Shown here piece after piece: positions 8,677-16,395 of a stretch of 64,000 nucleotides of DNA (positions are counted from its first letter, which is position 1; the number at the start of each line of letters is the position of its first letter). The notes below the pieces were generated by a model. It saw nothing but the letters and a program-made list of their open reading frames with translations, did not search any database and was not told the DNA's origin. Made by a program: the position numbers and the translations under genes. The stretch lies in NCBI RefSeq assembly GCF_002943465.1, contig NZ_PTQY01000005.1:292521-356520 (forward strand), read 5' to 3'. The DNA comes from Rhodoferax sp. TS-BS-61-7. Its GTDB lineage: Bacteria; Pseudomonadota; Gammaproteobacteria; Burkholderiales; Burkholderiaceae_C.

Positions 8677-10611
8677 TCAAATGGTGGCTGCGGTGGCTTC
8701 CACGGGCTGGGTGGCCCGGGCTGCGTCCCACAGCGTGATCAGGCGGGCATAACGCGCCGCAATGTCCTTGACGACATCGGCGTCACCCATCTGGTCGGCG
8801 AACCAGCTGTTGGCGGCGTCGGCGAAGATGGAGCGGCCCACGGCAAAGCCGCGGCAGATGGGGTGGGGTGCTGCCACCTGGAAGCTGCGTTCCAGCTTGT
8901 CTTCGCTGGCTTCCAGGCCCAGCACGAGCACGCCGCGGCAGTGCGGGTCATGGCGTGCAATCACCCGGGCAATGGCTTCCCACTCGGCGGCCGAGGCCGC
9001 AGGTGGCAGCTTCCACCAGTCGGGGTAAATGCCGGCGCGGTAGATCTGTTCCATCGCCTCGGGCAGGGTGGTCTCGTCCGAAGCCATCTCGCGCGGCGGA
9101 ATCACCTCGACCAGAAATTCATGGAAGGTGTCCACGCTGGCTTTTTGTAGCTCGGCCAGACGCGCGAGCTGGGCTTCGCGCAGGGGCACTGCATCGTGCG
9201 GGTGGTAGTAGACCAGGCACTTGGCCACATGCTCGCCGGGCCAGGCGCGCATGGCCGAGGCCAGGTGTGAGCCAGCCTCGAACTGCAGAGGGCGCGAGCC
9301 CGGCAGTTCCACGGGGCGTGCGACCCACCAGCCGGTGCCGGTCATGGGGGGGAACACGTCTTCGCCAAAACGGCCGTCGACGATGATGCCCACGCCCGCG
9401 CGCTTGCCAGCGCCCTGGCGTGCGCCTTCGGCAATCAGCAGCTTGAGTGCGGGGATGCGCGCGTGGTTCGCGCCATGGCGGTCGGCCAGCTCTTCGAGCT
9501 GCATGCGGTGGTCAAACGCGAGAATGACCAGATCGTTGTCCCAGCGGCGCGTGCGGGTGCTGACGCGGTGCAGGTGCTCCAGCTGCAGGTCTTCGCGCAG
9601 ACGGCGGGTGTTGGAGCCGTGGTCCAGGAAAAACTGCAACTCTTCCCAGCTGGCCATGGCCGGCGCGCAACCGTGGCGGGACACCACCAGCGCACCACAG
9701 GCATTGGCATAGGCGCAGCAGCGGGTCAGCGGCTCGTCGCGAATCCAGCCGCGCAGGAAACCCGCCATGAAAGCGTCACCCGCACCCAACACGTTGTACA
9801 CATCGACCGGAAAGCCCGGACCTTTGAGGCCCTTGTCCAAGCTGTCGGGAATTGCACCTTCAAACACCACACATCCCATGGGGCCGCGCTTGACCACCAA
9901 GGTGGCGTCGCTGAGTTCGCGCAGGCGGCGCAGGGCCACCAGGGTGTCGGTACTGCCACCGGCGATGTGGATTTCTTCCTCGGTGCCCACCACCAGGTCG
10001 CAGGCGCTGATGACGGTTTGCACATGGGCACTGACTTCGGCCGATGGCACAAACCGCTGTTCGCCCAGACCGGGGCTGGTCAGTCCCCACAACACGGGGC
10101 GGTAGTCAATGTCCAGTACCACGCGGGTGCCGGCTTCCTTGGCCAGGGCAATCGCCTTGCGGCAGCTGGTGTAGGTATAGGGCTGCGACAGATGGGTGCC
10201 GGACAGCAGCAGGGCCTTGCTAGAGGCGATGTAAGCCGCATCGAAGTCGCTTTCACTGATGGCCATGTCGGCACAGTTGTCGCGGTAGAAGATCAGCGGG
10301 AAGGTGTCGCGGTCCTGGATGCCCAAAAACACCAGCGCGGTCAGGCGCTTGGGGTCGGTGGTGACATGGCTCACATCCACGCCCTCGGCCTGCAGCGTTT
10401 CACGTACAAAGCGGCCGTTGTGCTCATCACCTACCCGGGTCAGCATGGATGACTTCAGGCCCAGACGCGCGGTTCCCACGGCGGTGTTGGCCGGCGAACC
10501 TCCCATGTATTTGGTGAAGGTGTGCATGTCTTCCAGGCGGCCTCCAATCTGTTCTCCATACAGATCAACCGCGGCGCGGCCCATGCAGATCACATCCAGT
10601 TTTCGACTCAT
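8677..10611 (-). CDS. iolC: 5-dehydro-2-deoxygluconokinase fused to DUF2090 (IolC-DUF2090)
   Basis: 644 residues, two domains. Residues about 1-330 form a PfkB-family sugar kinase: GGSPANTAVGTARLG near 37-51 and the catalytic GAGDAF at 276-281. Residues about 345-640 match the DUF2090 C-terminal domain found fused to IolC in many proteobacteria and thought to act as the 2-deoxy-5-keto-gluconate-6-phosphate aldolase (family knowledge). A fused protein would phosphorylate DKG and cleave it to DHAP and malonate semialdehyde. Start ATG at 10611 has AAGGGA upstream and overlaps the regulator's stop by four bases. No iolB, iolD, iolE or iolG is in the window. Confidence 0.88.
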   Translation of the reverse strand: MSRKLDVICMGRAAVDLYGEQIGGRLEDMHTFTKYMGGSPANTAVGTARLGLKSSMLTRVGDEHNGRFVRETLQAEGVDVSHVTTDPKRLTALVFLGIQDRDTFPLIFYRDNCADMAISESDFDAAYIASSKALLLSGTHLSQPYTYTSCRKAIALAKEAGTRVVLDIDYRPVLWGLTSPGLGEQRFVPSAEVSAHVQTVISACDLVVGTEEEIHIAGGSTDTLVALRRLRELSDATLVVKRGPMGCVVFEGAIPDSLDKGLKGPGFPVDVYNVLGAGDAFMAGFLRGWIRDEPLTRCCAYANACGALVVSRHGCAPAMASWEELQFFLDHGSNTRRLREDLQLEHLHRVSTRTRRWDNDLVILAFDHRMQLEELADRHGANHARIPALKLLIAEGARQGAGKRAGVGIIVDGRFGEDVFPPMTGTGWWVARPVELPGSRPLQFEAGSHLASAMRAWPGEHVAKCLVYYHPHDAVPLREAQLARLAELQKASVDTFHEFLVEVIPPREMASDETTLPEAMEQIYRAGIYPDWWKLPPAASAAEWEAIARVIARHDPHCRGVLVLGLEASEDKLERSFQVAAPHPICRGFAVGRSIFADAANSWFADQMGDADVVKDIAARYARLITLWDAARATQPVEATAATI

Positions 10612-11480
10612 AGGGTTCCCTTTTTGCGAGGCGTACTGCGCCCCGGTGGTGTGGTTGGTTTTTCGGCAAGCTGATGTCCCACGCTGACGACCAAGGCCTG
10701 GGCCAGGCACAGCGGCGCCACCAGCGAGCGGAAAGGTTTGGACGAGTCGTCTGCCAGCTCCAGGCAGACGTGGGCAGACGGTTTGAGCGGGGAGAGTGGT
10801 CCATCGGTGATGGCGATCACCTGCACGCCCAGGGCGCGGGCCTTGGCGGCCATGTCAATCACATCGGGCGAATAGTTGCGAAAGCTGGAGGCCAGTAGTA
10901 CGTCGCCTTTGGACATGGCGCGCAGGCTTTCACGCAACATGCCACCGCTGCCGTCCAGCAGGTGGGTACGCAGCTCCAGCTGGCCCAGTGCATAGGCCAG
11001 GTAACCCGCCACCGGAAACGCGCGGCGCTGTGCCAGCACAAAAATGCGCGGCGCATTGGAGAGGAGTTTGACCGCGGCCTTGAGGTCTGACTGCAGGATG
11101 GTTTCTTCCAATTGCCCCAACTCGGCGACCGATTCACTCACCAGTTCGTGCAGCACCCCAGCGGGGGCACGGGCACCCCGGTTTTTTTTGCTGCGCATCT
11201 GGTCGATGCGTTCACGGTAGCTGTCAGAGCGTTCCAGCAAATGGCCGCGGAACACCTGCTGCATTTCCGAGAAGCCCTTGTAGCCCAGCGCGTTGGCAAA
11301 ACGGATCATGGCCGAGGGCTGCACTTCGGTGGCCTCGGCCACGGTGGCCACGGTACCCAGTGCCAGGTCGTTGGGTTGCTCCAGGGCAAAACGTGCAATG
11401 CGCTGCAATTGTTTGGACATGTCCGGGTAGATCCGGCCAATCAGGTCCTTCAATTCGTCGTAGGTCGTTACTGGGTCCAT
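10608..11480 (-). CDS. RpiR-family transcriptional regulator (probable iol regulator)
   Basis: 290 residues. N-terminal HTH_6 domain (about 1-80: KQLQRIARFALEQP, VATVAEATEVQPSAMIRFANALGYKGF) and a C-terminal SIS sugar-phosphate isomerase domain (about 125-260: RIFVLAQRRAFPVAGYL, SKGDVLLASSFRNYSPDVIDMA). It is the first gene of the minus operon and overlaps iolC by ATGA. RpiR proteins of inositol clusters sense phosphorylated inositol intermediates. The divergent promoter region next to it carries three RGAA-N6-TTYY boxes, consistent with control of both operons, including its own. Confidence 0.9.
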   Translation of the reverse strand: MDPVTTYDELKDLIGRIYPDMSKQLQRIARFALEQPNDLALGTVATVAEATEVQPSAMIRFANALGYKGFSEMQQVFRGHLLERSDSYRERIDQMRSKKNRGARAPAGVLHELVSESVAELGQLEETILQSDLKAAVKLLSNAPRIFVLAQRRAFPVAGYLAYALGQLELRTHLLDGSGGMLRESLRAMSKGDVLLASSFRNYSPDVIDMAAKARALGVQVIAITDGPLSPLKPSAHVCLELADDSSKPFRSLVAPLCLAQALVVSVGHQLAEKPTTPPGRSTPRKKGTL

Positions 11481-11551
11481 AAGCTGCTCGTTGCCATTCA
11501 GGGAATGTGTAGGGGTTGTCTCTTCAAGCTCTGCATTTAGTTCTTAAATTT

Positions 11552-11628
11552 AGAACAAATGTTCTTGCATGTTTGAATAATAGAACGTATATTCTGTTTT
11601 GTCCAGATCTTTTCGGAACATTTATTTC
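11552..11628. promoter_or_regulatory. Three candidate IolR/RpiR operator boxes in the divergent promoter region
   Basis: Boxes: AGAACAAATGTTCT (11552-11565, perfect 6-base arms), AGAACGTATATTCT (11582-11595) and GGAACATTTATTTC (11615-11628, one mismatch). They repeat at 30 and 33 bases, about three helical turns, so a regulator could bind one DNA face. As I recall, Sinorhizobium meliloti IolR, also RpiR family, uses GGAA-N6-TTCC. The surrounding DNA is AT-rich against the GC-rich genes, as expected of promoters for the minus and plus operons. Binding is inferred, not shown. Confidence 0.6.
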
Positions 11629-11654
11629 AAACCTAAAACAGAGACACCTTCCCC

Positions 11655-12668
11655 ATGCAACTTGCTTCAGGCCGTGCGCCACTGTTCCCCCTGCCCATGC
11701 TGTTAGCAGTGGCAGTCTTCTTATCCACCCCGCTCTGGATTACCCAGGCGGGCCTATACCAATACCTGGCGCTTGAAATCATGATCTGGGTGTTGTTTGC
11801 CATGGGCTACAACCTGTTGCTGGGCTTCACCGGGCTGCCGTCGTTTGGCCATGGGGCTTTTTTTGGCATCGGTGCCTATGCGTTTGGCTTGTTGCAGCAC
11901 AAGATCTGGCCCAACCTGTGGTTCGACCTGGTGGGTGCCGTGGTGGTGACCGCCGTGCTGGGCGGACTGGTAGCCCTGTTCATCTCGCACCGGCGCGGAA
12001 TTTATTACTCCCTGCTCACCATTGCGTTTGGCCAGGTGTTCTGGTTCATCGCCAACAAATGGAGCAGCGTGACCGGTGGGGAAGACGGCCTCTTGAGCAT
12101 CAAGCGCCTGCCCGCCGACCTGGGTTTCGTCTCCTTCGACCTGGCCAGCAACAACGCGCTGTTTTTCTTCTGCCTCATCCTGTTTGCACTGGTGCTGGTG
12201 GGTCTGTGGCGCCTCATCCATTCGCCGCTGGGGCGCATCTTCAGCGCCATCAAGCAGAACGAAACCCGCGCCTCGTTTGTGGGCTACAACGTGTGGCTCT
12301 ACAAGTGGTTGGCGTTCACCATTTCTACCGCCGTGGCAGGTCTGGCTGGTGCCATGTTTGCCATGGCACAGCAGTCGGCCTACCCCAATGTGATGAGCCT
12401 GCAAACCTCGGGGTTTGTGGTGATGATGGTGTTGATTGGCGGTGGTCTGGTGAGCTTCTGGGGGGCACTGATTGGTGCCACCTTCTTTATCCTGGCACGT
12501 GATTTGTTGGGTGCCTACACCGAGACCTGGCTGCTCTGGTACGGCCTGGTTTTCATGGTCATGGTGCTGTTCAAGCCGGAAGGCATTGCCGGTGCCTGGC
12601 AAGCCTGGCGCAACCGCCCCCGCAAGACGGTGGCCACCTCCGCCGCTGCGACAGGAGGTGCCCTGTGA
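11655..12668 (+). CDS. livM: Branched-chain-amino-acid-type ABC transporter permease (LivM type)
   Basis: 337-residue membrane permease. Diagnostic LivM segments: LALEIMIWVLFAMGYNLLLG, FTGLPSFGHGAFFGIGAY, and the cytoplasmic loop SPLGRIFSAIKQNETRASFVGYN, then a C-terminal GGLVSFWGALIGATFF. It opens the plus operon and overlaps livG by GTGA. It should pair with LivH encoded in the divergent operon, so the transporter is complete only when both operons are expressed. The C-terminal tail is Arg/Ala-rich and cytoplasmic. Confidence 0.92.
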   Translation: MQLASGRAPLFPLPMLLAVAVFLSTPLWITQAGLYQYLALEIMIWVLFAMGYNLLLGFTGLPSFGHGAFFGIGAYAFGLLQHKIWPNLWFDLVGAVVVTAVLGGLVALFISHRRGIYYSLLTIAFGQVFWFIANKWSSVTGGEDGLLSIKRLPADLGFVSFDLASNNALFFFCLILFALVLVGLWRLIHSPLGRIFSAIKQNETRASFVGYNVWLYKWLAFTISTAVAGLAGAMFAMAQQSAYPNVMSLQTSGFVVMMVLIGGGLVSFWGALIGATFFILARDLLGAYTETWLLWYGLVFMVMVLFKPEGIAGAWQAWRNRPRKTVATSAAATGGAL

Positions 12669-13408
12669 AGTTATTCGAAGCGACCGGCCTGTCCAAACGT
12701 TTTGGTGCCCAGGTGGTGTTGCAAGACATCACGCTGGGGTTCGAAGAGGGCCACCTCAACGGCATCATGGGCCCCAACGGCGCCGGCAAAACCACCTGTT
12801 TCAACGTGCTCACGGGCCGCTACAAACCTGACCGCGGCAGCGTCACGTTTGCGGGGGAAGACATCACCGGTTTGTCCCCCCGCGAGATCGCCTGCAAGGG
12901 CATCTCCCGCTCGTTCCAGATCATGAACCTGTTTGACAGCTACACCGCGCTGGACAACGTGCTGATGGCAACCCCCCATGTGCGCAAACAAGGCTTCAAC
13001 CCCTGGCGCGACCTGGGTGCAGACCGTACCGCGCAAGACCTGGCCGCGGCCGTGCTGGAGCGCGTGGGCCTGAAGGGCAAGGAACGTGTGTTGGCCAGCA
13101 GCCTCTCGTATGGCGAGCGCCGTGCGCTGGAGATTGGTGTGGCCCTGGCGGCCGAACCCCGCATGCTGTTTCTGGACGAACCCACCGCCGGCCTGGGTGC
13201 CGAGGGCACGGCCCGTCTGGCCGAGCTGGTGAAAACCCTCAAACGCCAATTGACCATTGTGATCATCGAACACGACATGAACTTTCTTTTCAGCCTGGCG
13301 GACCAGATCTCCGTCATCCATTGGGGCCAGGTGATCGCCCAGGGCACACCCGATGCGCTGCGTCAAAACGAGTGGGTTCGCCGCTCCAACCTGGGAGCAC
13401 TGGCATGA
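12665..13408 (+). CDS. livG: ABC transporter ATP-binding protein (LivG type)
   Basis: 247-residue ATPase with all core motifs: Walker A GPNGAGKT at 36-43, a LivG-like GISRSFQIMNLF Q-loop, signature LSYGERRALEIG, Walker B MLFLDEPTAGLG, and the H-loop IIEHDM. The signature reads LSYGE rather than LSGGQ, common in LivG proteins. The start is a GTG overlapping the livM stop (GTGA), and its stop overlaps livF (ATGA), so the three genes are translationally coupled. It couples ATP hydrolysis to import through LivH/LivM. Confidence 0.92.
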   Translation: MKLFEATGLSKRFGAQVVLQDITLGFEEGHLNGIMGPNGAGKTTCFNVLTGRYKPDRGSVTFAGEDITGLSPREIACKGISRSFQIMNLFDSYTALDNVLMATPHVRKQGFNPWRDLGADRTAQDLAAAVLERVGLKGKERVLASSLSYGERRALEIGVALAAEPRMLFLDEPTAGLGAEGTARLAELVKTLKRQLTIVIIEHDMNFLFSLADQISVIHWGQVIAQGTPDALRQNEWVRRSNLGALA

Positions 13409-14136
13409 GCGCCGTATTAAAACCCGCTGCGGCGGCATCGATGTTGTCCATTGACCACATCGACACCTTCTATGGCGAGACCCAGGTTTTGTTCGATGTG
13501 TCGCTGCAGGTAGGCCCCGGCGAAGTGGTGGCCCTGCTGGGCCCCAACGGTGCCGGCAAGACCACCACGCTGCGTTCCATCCTGGGGCTCACACCACCGC
13601 GCAAGGGCGCCATTGCATTCGATGGCAAAGACATCATACGCACGCCCACACACGAGATTGCCAAGGCCGGCCTGGGCTGGGTGCCGGACGACCGGCGCAT
13701 TTTCCCCACGCTGACGGTGGCCCGCAACCTGGCTATTGCGCGAAAGCAGACCCGTTTTCGCAAGTGGAACGAGAAAGAGTGTTTCGAGATCTTCAGCGCC
13801 ATGGAGTACTTGATGGAGCGCGAGTGCGAAAACCTCTCGGGTGGCGAGATGCAGATGGTGGCCATCTCGCGTGCGCTGCTGGGCTCGCCCGGTCTGGTGC
13901 TGTTTGACGAACCCAGCCAGGGCCTGGCGCCCAAGGTGGTGCAAGACGTGATGAAAACCATCACCCGGCTCAAGGCCGAGGGCATTGCGGTGCTGGTGGT
14001 GGAGCAAAACGTGCAGAGCGCGCTGGCCGTGGCCGACCGCGTGTACGTCATGAACCTGGGCAAAGTCATTCACGAAGGCCCTGCGGCCGATGTACGCAAC
14101 GACCCTGCGTTGCGCCAACAGCTTTTGGGAGTCTAG
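13405..14136 (+). CDS. livF: ABC transporter ATP-binding protein (LivF type)
   Basis: 243-residue ATPase. Walker A GPNGAGKTTT, Q-loop-region GLGWVPDDRRIFPTLTV, signature NLSGGEMQMVAISRAL, Walker B LVLFDEPSQGLAP, and H-loop VVEQNV, where the usual His is Gln as in many LivF proteins. The ATG start at 13405 overlaps the livG stop; in-frame sequence further upstream lies within livG. It has a Pro/Ala-rich N-terminal extension of about 12 residues before the fold begins (MLSIDHIDTFYG). It pairs with LivG to form the heterodimeric motor. Confidence 0.92.
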   Translation: MSAVLKPAAAASMLSIDHIDTFYGETQVLFDVSLQVGPGEVVALLGPNGAGKTTTLRSILGLTPPRKGAIAFDGKDIIRTPTHEIAKAGLGWVPDDRRIFPTLTVARNLAIARKQTRFRKWNEKECFEIFSAMEYLMERECENLSGGEMQMVAISRALLGSPGLVLFDEPSQGLAPKVVQDVMKTITRLKAEGIAVLVVEQNVQSALAVADRVYVMNLGKVIHEGPAADVRNDPALRQQLLGV

Positions 14137-14141
14137 TCAGC

Positions 14142-14762
14142 ATGAACCAACCAATCTTGCGTGTGGAAAACCTGGCCAAGCAATACCAGCGCGGCGTTTT
14201 CAAGAAGACCACCACCTTTTCGCTGAATGCGAACTTCGAAATTGCCAAGCCCTGCGTGGTCGGCGTCATGGGGCCCAATGGCTCCGGCAAGACCACGCTG
14301 TTTGAGCTGATCACCGGCAGCAACCTGCCCACCAGCGGCCGCGTCATCGTCAACGGGCAGGACATCCACGAGGTGAAAACCCTGCAGCGTGACCGCATGG
14401 CGGTGCACTACCACCAGTCGTACCAGGTGCGGTCGTTCCAGAAGAAGAAGCCCGACTTTCTACTCTCGAACGCGACCGAAAAATCGCCGCTGATCCACCT
14501 GTTTGACGAACCCCAGTTCAACACCCAGGACGGCTACATCGGCTTCATGCTGGATTTTTTCACGCGCCTCAAGCAAAGCGGAAAGCTCGTGTTCCTGTGC
14601 ATGCACCCCAACGAGCCCTTCCACATCGACATCCTGCGCGAGCAATGCGACAGCTTTGTGTTTGTGCAAAAAGGTGTGGTCACCCAGGCGCCGGACTTCA
14701 CCACGTTGACCAACGACGAGCGTGTGCGCACCTACCTGGGCGCCCTGGCGCCCCAGCGTTAG
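14142..14762 (+). CDS. Atypical short ABC-type ATPase lacking the signature motif
   Basis: 206 residues. Walker A GPNGSGKT at 44-51, a Q-containing stretch HYHQSYQ near 89-95, Walker B LIHLFDEP with Asp122-Glu123, and a candidate H-loop His155 (FLCMHP) are present. Only about 30 residues separate the Q-region from Walker B, where a normal ABC protein has 70 or more. The helical subdomain and any LSGGQ-like signature are therefore absent. The frame is clean and codon use looks like its neighbours, so this is not an obvious decayed pseudogene. It lies 5 bases after livF and 46 before mmsA. It could be a regulator of the transporter or a divergent NTPase; I do not recognise a named family. Confidence 0.75.
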   Translation: MNQPILRVENLAKQYQRGVFKKTTTFSLNANFEIAKPCVVGVMGPNGSGKTTLFELITGSNLPTSGRVIVNGQDIHEVKTLQRDRMAVHYHQSYQVRSFQKKKPDFLLSNATEKSPLIHLFDEPQFNTQDGYIGFMLDFFTRLKQSGKLVFLCMHPNEPFHIDILREQCDSFVFVQKGVVTQAPDFTTLTNDERVRTYLGALAPQR

Positions 14763-14808
14763 AGCACCACGTCTTCCCCTCCACCTCACCACCAGCGAAT
14801 CCCCACTG

Positions 14809-16314
14809 ATGTCAACCCTTCCCGTTATCCAGCACCTGATCCACGGCGACCTCGTGGACGGCGGCAGCCGCACCCAGCCGGTCTACAACCCCGCCACCGG
14901 CCAGGTGCAAAAAACCTTGCTGCTGGCCGACACCGCCACCGTGGAGCAGGCCATTGCCAGCGCACAGTCGGCCTACCCGGCATGGCGCGCCACGCCGCCG
15001 CTCAAGCGCGCGCGGGTGATGAGCAAACTCAAAAACCTGCTCGAAGAAAATGCAGCCGGCATCTGTGCGCTGGTGACCGCCGAACACGGCAAGGTGCTGG
15101 CAGACGCCATGGGCGAGTTGCAGCGCGGCATAGAGAATGTGGAGTACGCCAGCTACGCACCCGAGCTGCTCAAGGGTGAACACAGCAAAAATGCCGGCCC
15201 CGGCATTGACTCGTGGAGCGAGTTCCAGCCGCTGGGTGTGACGGCCGGCATCACACCGTTCAACTTTCCCGTGATGGTGCCTTTGTGGATGTGGCCCATG
15301 GCCGTGGTGTGTGGCAACACCTTCATCCTCAAACCTTCGGAGCGCGACCCCAGCAGTGCCCTGCTGGTGGCCCAGCTGGCTTTGCAGGCCGGTCTGCCAC
15401 CCGGGGTGCTCAATGTGGTCCATGGCGACAAGGAGGCGGTGGACGCCTTGTTGGCCGACAAGCGGGTACATGCGGTGAGTTTTGTGGGCTCTACCCCGAT
15501 TGCCGAGAGCATCTACGCCACCGGCTGTGCCAACGGCAAACGCGTGCAAGCCCTGGGCGGCGCCAAAAACCACGCCGTGGTCATGCCCGATGCGGACATA
15601 ACCAATGCCGTGACCGCGCTCATGGGCGCGGCCTACGGTTCGTGTGGCGAACGCTGCATGGCCATCCCACTCGTGGTGGCGGTGGGCGATGCCACGGCCG
15701 ATGCGGTGGTGGCCGGCCTGAAGGTGGAGATCGCCAAGATGCGCGTGGGCCCTGGCACCCATGCCCGCAGTGACATGGGGCCGTTGGTGACCAAAGCACA
15801 CCGGGACAAGGTGAAGGCCTATGTGGACCAGGGCGTGCAAGAGGGCACCACCCTGGTGGTGGATGGCCGCAACGCCGTGGTGCAGGGCTATGAAGAGGGT
15901 TACTTTCTGGGCCCCTGCCTGTTCGACAACGTCAAGCCCGGTATGGTGATTTACCAGGAAGAAATTTTTGGCCCGGTGCTGGGTGTGGTGCGCGTCAAAA
16001 CCTTGCAAGAAGCGATGGACTTGATCGACGCCCACGAATATGGCAACGGTACCTGCATCTTCACCCGCGACGGTGAAGCGGCGCGTTACTTCACCGACAA
16101 CATCCTGGTCGGAATGGTAGGTGTGAACGTGCCCCTGCCCGTGCCCGTGGCCTACCACTCGTTTGGCGGCTGGAAACGTTCGCTGTTTGGTGACCTGGGT
16201 GCTTATGGCCCGGACGCGGTGCGTTTCTACACCAAGCGCAAAACCATCTCGCAACGTTGGCCGTCGGCCGGGGTGCGCGAGGGGGTTGCCTTCAGTTTCC
16301 CCAGCAACCGTTAA
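14809..16314 (+). CDS. mmsA: CoA-acylating methylmalonate-semialdehyde / malonate-semialdehyde dehydrogenase
   Basis: 501 residues, the normal length of MmsA/IolA. Seen: the N-terminal HLIHGDLVDGG with VYNPATGQV, the cofactor region GITPFNFPVMVPLWMWPMA, HAVSFVGSTPIAESIY, ALGGAKNHAVVMPDAD, and the catalytic Cys in GSCGERCMA; the C-terminal SFGGWKRSLFGDLGAYGPD is diagnostic. It converts malonate semialdehyde to acetyl-CoA and CO2 (or methylmalonate semialdehyde to propionyl-CoA). It ends the operon and supplies the last step for the products of IolC-DUF2090. Start chosen at the ATG giving MSTLPVIQHL; frame upstream overlaps the previous gene. Confidence 0.93.
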   Translation: MSTLPVIQHLIHGDLVDGGSRTQPVYNPATGQVQKTLLLADTATVEQAIASAQSAYPAWRATPPLKRARVMSKLKNLLEENAAGICALVTAEHGKVLADAMGELQRGIENVEYASYAPELLKGEHSKNAGPGIDSWSEFQPLGVTAGITPFNFPVMVPLWMWPMAVVCGNTFILKPSERDPSSALLVAQLALQAGLPPGVLNVVHGDKEAVDALLADKRVHAVSFVGSTPIAESIYATGCANGKRVQALGGAKNHAVVMPDADITNAVTALMGAAYGSCGERCMAIPLVVAVGDATADAVVAGLKVEIAKMRVGPGTHARSDMGPLVTKAHRDKVKAYVDQGVQEGTTLVVDGRNAVVQGYEEGYFLGPCLFDNVKPGMVIYQEEIFGPVLGVVRVKTLQEAMDLIDAHEYGNGTCIFTRDGEAARYFTDNILVGMVGVNVPLPVPVAYHSFGGWKRSLFGDLGAYGPDAVRFYTKRKTISQRWPSAGVREGVAFSFPSNR

Positions 16315-16350
16315 GCCGTTGTCGATGCGGCCTGGTACGGAGGTGGGACA

Positions 16351-16378
16351 CCCGTCGCCCATCGGCGGGGCTTTTTAT
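16351..16378 (+). terminator. Intrinsic terminator after mmsA
   Basis: CCCGTCG / CGGCGGG stem (seven pairs, one G-U) with a short loop, followed by CTTTTTATT. It lies 36 bases after the mmsA stop and just upstream of pntAA, separating the catabolic operon from the transhydrogenase operon. Confidence 0.7.
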
Positions 16379-16395
16379 TGTTCAAGGAATACCAA

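Noticed and set aside
14812..16362. 516-residue frame opposite mmsA, His/Gly-rich
   Set aside because: Composition is that of a GC-rich antisense shadow; mmsA on the plus strand is complete and conserved.
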